From a virus, in the IMG/VR virus record IMGVR_UViG_3300042397_001603, positions 1-45,995 of that record: 45,995 nucleotides of DNA; one strand, written 5' to 3'. The notes beneath the pieces are model-generated. The model saw only the letters and a list, made by a program, of their open reading frames with translations. It did no database searches and was not told the DNA's origin. Shown here in pieces: positions 40,540 through 45,995 of the stretch (position 1 is its first letter; the number at the start of each line of letters is the position of its first letter). The translations under genes were made by a program, and so were the position numbers.

Positions 40540-42309
40540 TTATCTAATACCAAATAACCAACCGTACTTTTGATAATCTTCTTTAGACATGTTCTGATTA
40601 TTATATTGACCTATTCTTTCTGACATGTGTGGTATAACAGGATTAAATTCTAAATTTTTCGCAACTTGGTCATTATTGCTAACCGCCCAAGACTCAATCA
40701 TTGCCTTAGTATGTTCGACAACTTTAGTTAAATTACTAAATGACGACTCAGCAACATAAGTTGCCATGGCGACTGACATAATTAAGTCATCATGATGTCC
40801 TTTTTGGTGGTCAGGACGACCATTAATGTAAATGAAAGTATTCATTTCATTGAAAAGTCTTGAACTGTAGATTTTAAACCCATGTCTCATCCCTTCTTCA
40901 AATGAAGCAATAATTTGAACTCTTTTATTATTAAAATTAATTCCTGGTATTTTTTCATGGGACTTAGAATCGTATTTCCACTTATTAGCGGTGTCAACAC
41001 CATCAACATATAAGTCTTTATAACCCATTTCCTGTAATTTTCTTGAGGTGGAAACTCCCATTCCACCTGTGATATCAATCACAATAAAACATGAATACAT
41101 GTTGGCCCATTTATAACAAATTTCCGCCATAGTATCAGGAGGTAATTTACCAACATATTCCGCAACTTGTTCTCTTTCGTCAAAATCAATGATTTGGAAC
41201 GAACTAAAGTCTTCACTATCCCCACGAGAAACGTCGACCCCCATAATGTATTTATGTCCAACGACAGGTTCTTTCCAAATCCACAAAGCATTACCCATCA
41301 TTTTATTCTTGGGTTCTACAATAGAATTTTCTCTAATTGTTTGTAACATTTTAGAATCAAATACGTTATCACCTGAACCTAAGAAGTTACATTCCAACTC
41401 CTGAGATACTTTACGTTTATCATATTTTAATTTCTTAACCATCGCTTCAAACCAAGACGAGCAAGGTTTATAACCTTGATTCATTAATTCTCTCAGTTCT
41501 TTATAATCTCTTTCGTGTGCGGGTATATGGGACCAACTGAGTATATCTTTTTCACTGTATTCTTCTTTATTTAAAAGATAGTGAATCATATCGTCGGTTT
41601 TAACCAAATATAAATCTTTTGTGTAACGAGGGTCACGGTACCAATACATTTCAGAAATCCTGAAGTCATTCATATTCCTTAACGCTTGGTCGTATATCTC
41701 ATAATAAATTCGGTCATAACCATTTGGTGTTGAGACTACGATTACTTTACCACCTGTAGATAAGGACGCCATACAAGCTGCCCAAAAATCACTGTCGGCC
41801 TCGATAAATGCCGCCTCATCAAATACAAGTATTGTTGGTGTAAATCCACGTAAGGCATCTTTAGATGTTGCAACGGCTTTAACCTCACTACCGTTATTTA
41901 GTTTATAATGTTTTTGTGAGTTTTTTTCTACCGCAAAATCAATACCGACCCAACTTGGCCATTGACTGATAAAAGCTCTAATCTTGTTAGCCATCTCTAA
42001 TGACGTATCAAGTTTATTGGCTATTATAAGGATTTTTTCGGGTTTGTTTTTCTTAGCAAAAGAAAGTTTCATCGAAGCCCAAGCTGCGGTAACCGTAGAT
42101 ACACCCGCTTGTCGATATTTTAAGGCAATATTTTCGTTGTAATTTTCGTAATCCTCAAGTAATGATACTTGGTCAGGAAATAATTCTAACGGTACGTATT
42201 TAGAAACTGTGTTATCGTATGTTTGTAGATATGTTTTTAACGCATATTGTACGTCCTTATGACATTTTACGTACTCTATTAGTACCTGTTCTCTGGTTAA
42301 ATTTGACAT
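40540..42309 (-). CDS. Terminase large subunit (T4 gp17-like)
   Basis: A 589-residue packaging motor. ATPase domain: Walker A KYRQAGVST (64-72), Walker B ILVFDEAAF (160-168), coupling STPNG near 199. Nuclease domain: D in GVDVSRGD (~358), D in IDITGG (~413) and HHDDLIM near 513, the RNase H-fold acidic set. Length is close to T4 gp17 (610). It translocates DNA into proheads through the portal and cuts concatemers. It follows the 441-residue gene by 6 bases. No separate small subunit was recognised in the window. Confidence 0.95.
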   Translation of the reverse strand: MSNLTREQVLIEYVKCHKDVQYALKTYLQTYDNTVSKYVPLELFPDQVSLLEDYENYNENIALKYRQAGVSTVTAAWASMKLSFAKKNKPEKILIIANKLDTSLEMANKIRAFISQWPSWVGIDFAVEKNSQKHYKLNNGSEVKAVATSKDALRGFTPTILVFDEAAFIEADSDFWAACMASLSTGGKVIVVSTPNGYDRIYYEIYDQALRNMNDFRISEMYWYRDPRYTKDLYLVKTDDMIHYLLNKEEYSEKDILSWSHIPAHERDYKELRELMNQGYKPCSSWFEAMVKKLKYDKRKVSQELECNFLGSGDNVFDSKMLQTIRENSIVEPKNKMMGNALWIWKEPVVGHKYIMGVDVSRGDSEDFSSFQIIDFDEREQVAEYVGKLPPDTMAEICYKWANMYSCFIVIDITGGMGVSTSRKLQEMGYKDLYVDGVDTANKWKYDSKSHEKIPGINFNNKRVQIIASFEEGMRHGFKIYSSRLFNEMNTFIYINGRPDHQKGHHDDLIMSVAMATYVAESSFSNLTKVVEHTKAMIESWAVSNNDQVAKNLEFNPVIPHMSERIGQYNNQNMSKEDYQKYGWLFGIR

Positions 42310-42315
42310 GTTTCA

Positions 42316-43641
42316 TTATTTTGGTCTTGATATACCTAAACCACTTAAGAAATCATCTAATCCATCATCGTCATCTTCTTCATCATCACCACCACTTAAC
42401 GCTTCTTCAGCATCATATTGTTTCAGTTCAGTAACGATTTCATTAACCATTCTCTGAATAAATTGAGTTCCTTGTGGGTTACCTGAAAGTATAAGTTTAG
42501 CAACTCTGAAAAATTCTTCAGCATTTAATTTAGAAAATCTCATAAATAAGTAGTGTTGGATATGTTTCATATCCTCATCAAACAATTCCATCGGGTAAGC
42601 CTCTAAGAATTTTTCCCAAAAAATTGGTCCTAAACGAGAATCCCAAATCTCAGCTGGTAAAGTATCCTCAGCCTTCATAATCATTTCTTGTTGTCTTGGG
42701 TCATCAGGTAAACCGTGAGTACCAAATATTTCATAAACACCTTTAACCAATTCATGAACTAAAAGTGGGAACGTCATTGCCCTCGCTTTTACTGTTGGTG
42801 GGTCTGTTTCGGTATCAACTTCTGATTGTCCCATTTGACCACCGCCACCGCCAGCCATTCCTTCCATATCAGGGAATAACCAATATGCGTGTTCCATTAA
42901 AGATTGCGACACGGTGTATAAATTCATTAATCTAGGGTCAACGTCATTAAGTTCTCTTGAAACTAAATTAAACATATGTCCCCCTTTGAAGGCGGCCCCT
43001 TGAATAAGTGAGTTAATAAATCTTCTTTTCGCTCTCTCCAAATCAAATGTTTCGGCATCACCCATAAACTCTTCGATTTCTTCTTCACTTGGCATTTCAG
43101 GTTCTTCTTGCATTCCTTGAGACGCTCCCATTGGTTGCATAACCAATTTAGCATCAAACTGCATCGCTCCTTCAGGAATACCCATTTCTTTAATAACTAA
43201 ATCAACCGCAAGTTGTTCTAAAACTTCTTTGTTTTGCATTTGAATCGACACAACTGTTTGTAGCGATTGCATTGCGGTCATCATTAATGAATTTAATGGA
43301 TTCGCTCCTTGGATTGCTCTGGTATCACCCATGGCTCTTCTAACTTTATCTACAGAATCTTTAAATCTTTTTGAGGAGATTAATTCAATATAATCCTTAT
43401 CCATATCCATATTAGGGATTGCTGGAAAGTTATTATAAGGAGTCCCTTTGGATGTAATTTTTCTTTCAATACCAGGTTCCATTCTTTCAGGGCCTTCATA
43501 ATCAATAGGAGCTTCTTTTAAGTTATTTTTTAACTCACTTAAAAGACTACGTTCACTATTAGTTAAACCTTCACTAACTAATTTTTTTTCTAAAAATTTT
43601 TTAACTTTTAGATTTTTTTCTGTATTTGGATTTAGACTCAT
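42316..43641 (-). CDS. Hypothetical protein upstream of terminase
   Basis: A 441-residue, mostly helical, acidic protein. The N-terminus NLKVKKFLEKKLVSEGLT has an FLE and a VSE segment. The middle contains Met/Gln-rich helices (NPLNSLMMTAMQSLQTVVSIQMQNKEVLEQL) and a Gly run (~265). The C-terminal part (RLGPIFWEKFLEAYPMELFDED; HYLFMRFSKLNAEEFFRVAKLIL) looks globular, with an acidic tail ending in SGLGISRPK. It lies where neck or terminase-associated genes occur in T4-like genomes, but I cannot assign it. Six bases separate it from the terminase gene. Confidence 0.6.
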   Translation of the reverse strand: MSLNPNTEKNLKVKKFLEKKLVSEGLTNSERSLLSELKNNLKEAPIDYEGPERMEPGIERKITSKGTPYNNFPAIPNMDMDKDYIELISSKRFKDSVDKVRRAMGDTRAIQGANPLNSLMMTAMQSLQTVVSIQMQNKEVLEQLAVDLVIKEMGIPEGAMQFDAKLVMQPMGASQGMQEEPEMPSEEEIEEFMGDAETFDLERAKRRFINSLIQGAAFKGGHMFNLVSRELNDVDPRLMNLYTVSQSLMEHAYWLFPDMEGMAGGGGGQMGQSEVDTETDPPTVKARAMTFPLLVHELVKGVYEIFGTHGLPDDPRQQEMIMKAEDTLPAEIWDSRLGPIFWEKFLEAYPMELFDEDMKHIQHYLFMRFSKLNAEEFFRVAKLILSGNPQGTQFIQRMVNEIVTELKQYDAEEALSGGDDEEDDDDGLDDFLSGLGISRPK

Positions 43642-43645
43642 TTTC

Positions 43646-44575
43646 TTACTTTAATTTAATTCCTAATGATTTAAATGATAACCAACTTGGTACCTTTGTT
43701 TTCGCTTTAGGGGCTGGTTTAACTCCTGGCTTAGGTTGGTACGGTGTTGCAGGTTTTGAGGGTCTTGTTGGGGTATCAACATCAGGTTTAACCCCTGGTC
43801 TTGATGGCGCCGTTTTAGTACCTTGTTCTTTAACTAAATTAAGGAATTCCTGCTTAGTCATTTTTGGTGTGATATGTTTTTCCACTAACTTCATAATTTT
43901 TTTCTCTATTTCGTTCTCACCAAATGTAACGCTTGGGGAGATGGAATTCAACTTATTTTTTACTCCACCAGCATATGCCGCAGAAACTTTATTAACTAAA
44001 TTATTTAAACCGCTTTCTTTAGCTTCAGTTTTTTTCTTTTCAGGTAACTTTTTAAAGTTTGTTTTATCGGCAAATTCTTCAGCCATTTTACACCATTTTT
44101 TTTGTTCTTTTGTTTTACCATCACCGCATTTGGCGAAGAAATATTTTTGTTGTTTTTTAGACTCAAATTTTTCCGCAAGATTTTTATACTCTTGTAATGA
44201 ATCAGGGTCACCGTCACCTGTAGGTCCTTTTTGAACTGGGTCTTGTGTATCACCTTTCATTAACCAATTCATTTCAGAATCAGTGTCTTCGGTCATTTCA
44301 GTCTCCATAGGTGTTGCTTTCATAGTACCATCAGGTTTTTTCTCAACCTTATATCCCTTTCCTGTTGGGTTATTTGGTAATTCACCTCCTTGAGTTCCTA
44401 TATTAACAATTTCTTTAGCGGGCTCAGTAGTTTTGGTAACTTGTTCTTTATTTTCTTTTTTAGACTCATTCAGTCTGTTAAACAAAATATCCACTTGTGA
44501 TTCACTTAATTTAGTGACAGTGGAAGCCTTCAACCCGTGTTGTATTAATTTTAATTGTTTTTGGTTAGTTTTCAT
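43646..44575 (-). CDS. Basic hypothetical protein with LxE segment
   Basis: A ~309-residue Lys-rich protein. I use the ATG at 44575 (MKTNQKQLKLIQHGLKASTV), overlapping the upstream gene by 11 bases; a start at 44593 would add six residues. VTKLSESQVDILFNRLNES has the same pattern (K-L-x-E-S, then RLNE) as the N-terminal tags of several other proteins here. The middle has CGDGKTKEQKKWCKMAEEFADKT, a conserved-looking Cys pair. The C-terminus is Pro/Lys-rich. Probable internal or core virion protein by analogy; function not recognised. Confidence 0.55.
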   Translation of the reverse strand: MKTNQKQLKLIQHGLKASTVTKLSESQVDILFNRLNESKKENKEQVTKTTEPAKEIVNIGTQGGELPNNPTGKGYKVEKKPDGTMKATPMETEMTEDTDSEMNWLMKGDTQDPVQKGPTGDGDPDSLQEYKNLAEKFESKKQQKYFFAKCGDGKTKEQKKWCKMAEEFADKTNFKKLPEKKKTEAKESGLNNLVNKVSAAYAGGVKNKLNSISPSVTFGENEIEKKIMKLVEKHITPKMTKQEFLNLVKEQGTKTAPSRPGVKPDVDTPTRPSKPATPYQPKPGVKPAPKAKTKVPSWLSFKSLGIKLK

Positions 44576-44975
44576 AGACAACCTTTTTTTCAAATTCTAA
44601 AACGATATCACGTTCATATAATTTATCTTTGACTGTGGTTTCTTCGTCACCGAATCTAAACACTAATCTTTTTTGATGGTCAAAATCGACATCATCACTT
44701 TCGTTCTCCCAAGCCATCGCAATTACTCCATCCATAGAATCCATCATTGAGAAGTAATCAGAATTTTGGATAACTGATAATGTAACTTGGTCATCTTTTA
44801 GAGTTCCTACTTTTCGTATAAATTCTAAATCAGGTGGTAGTGGGTAACCATTTGATGGTTTTGACTCCCAATTATCCCCCCATATTTTTTCTAAAGTATC
44901 AGAAAATATGAATTCATATATGTTATCTCCCTTATAATTAGGGCCTAATTCATTAACATATATTAAATAACTCAT
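44565..44975 (-). CDS. Hypothetical protein
   Basis: A 136-residue acidic protein starting MSYLIYVNELGPNYKGDNIY. It has conserved-looking aromatic and Trp residues (EKIWGDNWESKP near 29-40) and a strand/helix pattern (VTLSVIQNSDYFSMMDSMDGVIAMAWE). No signal peptide or motif known to me. It overlaps the upstream gene's stop by one base (44975) and the downstream gene by 11, so it belongs to the same operon. Confidence 0.6.
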   Translation of the reverse strand: MSYLIYVNELGPNYKGDNIYEFIFSDTLEKIWGDNWESKPSNGYPLPPDLEFIRKVGTLKDDQVTLSVIQNSDYFSMMDSMDGVIAMAWENESDDVDFDHQKRLVFRFGDEETTVKDKLYERDIVLEFEKKVVYEN

Positions 44976-45995
44976 TATAGTATCTGACCTTTAACCGTAA
45001 CTCTAAGTTGTTTATTATTCATTTCAAAAACTAAATTTTTGTGATTTGTTTTACCCACTAATTTAGCGTTAGGGTATTTGGAAACCAATTTAGTTGATGC
45101 AACTTCTTGAGAAATACTTTCAGAAACAATCTTAATTTTACTAATCGTTTTTGATTTGTTTTCTTTAATTAAATTAAGTTTTTGTTTTTTAGCTTCGATT
45201 AAATTACGTTCGTTTTCCTCAACCTTGAAGTATTTTTTTAATATGTCATCAACTTTAGATTCGGTAAAAAGTCCTTCGATAACATCTTCCATGTGTTTAC
45301 CATGTTTTGGGTTAACACCTTTAATTTTTGAACGATATTCTTCACCATCTTCTTCATCATGACCTTCACCAAAAATATTATCTGCTAATTTTTTACCCGC
45401 AGAAAGTGCTTCGTCTTCATCATCAAACATGCCAGAATCACCCTCAGCCATTTCACCTTCAGGTTCTTCCATACCCATTTCGTCACCCTCAGGTTCTTCC
45501 ATATCCATTTCTTCACCACCAAATTCTTCCTCAGATTCAATACCCTCAAGTTTATTTAAAATATCTTCTTTATCTTCTTCATCCAATGATTCTAAATTCA
45601 ATGCTGATAAGATAGAATTAATAACATATTTAATGTCTTTAGATGTCATTGGTTCCTCATCTTCTTGAGTGTCTTGGAAAGCTCTTAATTTCTGAGCTAA
45701 TTTACCTGTTAATTTTTGAATAACTTTTAATGTAATAACTTCATCTTCTTCAGGTTGTTCCATTTCTTCACCTTCAGGTTCTTCCATACTCATATCATCT
45801 TCCATACCTAAATCGTCTGTCGGTGCAGGAGCGGGTGAGGGTACAGGAGCAGGTACAGGAGCAGGTGCGGGTGCAGGTGCGGGTGCAGGAGCGGGTGCCG
45901 CTTGTTCCTTAGTTTCCCCCATTTTCAAAATGTATTTTGTCGCCGCTTTTTCATCAATATCGCTCTCACCAAATAATGAAACATTTGATTCATAT
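44975..45995 (-). CDS. Acidic scaffold/core-like protein (N-terminus beyond window)
   Basis: The frame is open to the right edge, reading YESNVSLFGESD before the first internal Met, so the true start lies outside the window; a nominal start at 45928 would use TTG. At least 339 residues are present: an Ala/Pro repeat (~30-60 from the edge), long Asp/Glu/Met/Gly-rich acidic stretches, a helical segment (DIKYVINSILSALNLESLDEED), and a basic C-terminal part with LIEAKKQKLNLIKENKSK. The composition resembles that of the scaffold protein at 34352-35851. Probably a prohead core or virion protein; not assigned. Confidence 0.65.
   Translation of the reverse strand, partial: YESNVSLFGESDIDEKAATKYILKMGETKEQAAPAPAPAPAPAPAPVPAPVPSPAPAPTDDLGMEDDMSMEEPEGEEMEQPEEDEVITLKVIQKLTGKLAQKLRAFQDTQEDEEPMTSKDIKYVINSILSALNLESLDEEDKEDILNKLEGIESEEEFGGEEMDMEEPEGDEMGMEEPEGEMAEGDSGMFDDEDEALSAGKKLADNIFGEGHDEEDGEEYRSKIKGVNPKHGKHMEDVIEGLFTESKVDDILKKYFKVEENERNLIEAKKQKLNLIKENKSKTISKIKIVSESISQEVASTKLVSKYPNAKLVGKTNHKNLVFEMNNKQLRVTVKGQIL

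Noticed and set aside
40887-41291. Small minus-strand frames inside the terminase gene
   Set aside because: Other-frame shadows of a complete terminase with all motifs.
43626-44234. Plus-strand 202-residue frame
   Set aside because: Antisense to a coherent minus-strand operon with overlapping starts and stops; its composition is unlike that of neighbouring genes.

Overview
The window is a 46-kb piece of a tailed-phage genome of the T4-like (myovirus) type, AT-rich and gene-dense, most likely infecting a Bacteroidota (Flavobacteriia-like) host. The T4 relationship rests on the minus-strand morphogenesis block read from high to low coordinates: terminase large subunit, portal, prohead core proteins, gp21-like protease, acidic scaffold, gp23-like major capsid protein. 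The host guess rests on Bacteroidota-type promoters (TAnnTTTG -7 elements at 27414 and 31840), A-rich start contexts with no evident Shine-Dalgarno sequence, and an 'A-Q' signal peptide in a small secreted protein. No tRNA, rRNA, integrase, transposase or CRISPR array was seen, and no gap exceeds 300 bases.

Layout. 1-6407 (minus): fibre/virion surface proteins: a proline-poor collagen-like protein running off the left edge, a LamG-like lectin protein, a Thr/Pro-rich linker protein and a 1001-aa mucin-like, Cys-rich, LamG-like protein. 6458-9078 (plus): five small genes, one with a WYL-like domain. 9191-20276 (plus): sugar and nucleotide genes: at least five glycosyltransferases, a cytidylyltransferase, a DEDDy exonuclease, dUTPase, a mini sugar aminotransferase, a methyltransferase, a hexapeptide acyltransferase, a PhaJ/MaoC-like enoyl-CoA hydratase, PhoH and a degenerate HAD-like protein. 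20276-27335 (plus): a sigma-like factor, probable baseplate and spike proteins and other virion proteins. 27457-28272: two small genes, one secreted. 28305-32376: OmpA-like, peptidoglycan-binding-like and annexin/glycine-zipper-like proteins (minus), a plus-strand insert carrying methylglyoxal synthase, and a candidate small RNA. 32448-45995 (minus): the capsid/packaging module, with a plus-strand ribosomal protein bS21 gene inside it.

How the parts may work together. Several proteins begin with a short amphipathic segment ending in (L/I)xE, the rule for T4 prohead protease cleavage. The OmpA-like protein and the capsid protein even share the same four residues (ATSD) after the predicted cut. 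I infer a set of capsid-targeted internal proteins, possibly injected to cross a Gram-negative envelope. The sugar genes look like a pathway for making and attaching a modified (perhaps 3-hydroxyacylated) amino sugar, and the Thr/Ser-rich fibres are plausible acceptors. A recurrent ATATTTATA element sits 10-21 bases upstream of many virion genes on both strands and is a candidate phage-specific late promoter. The portal gene is cut by a single in-frame TAA.
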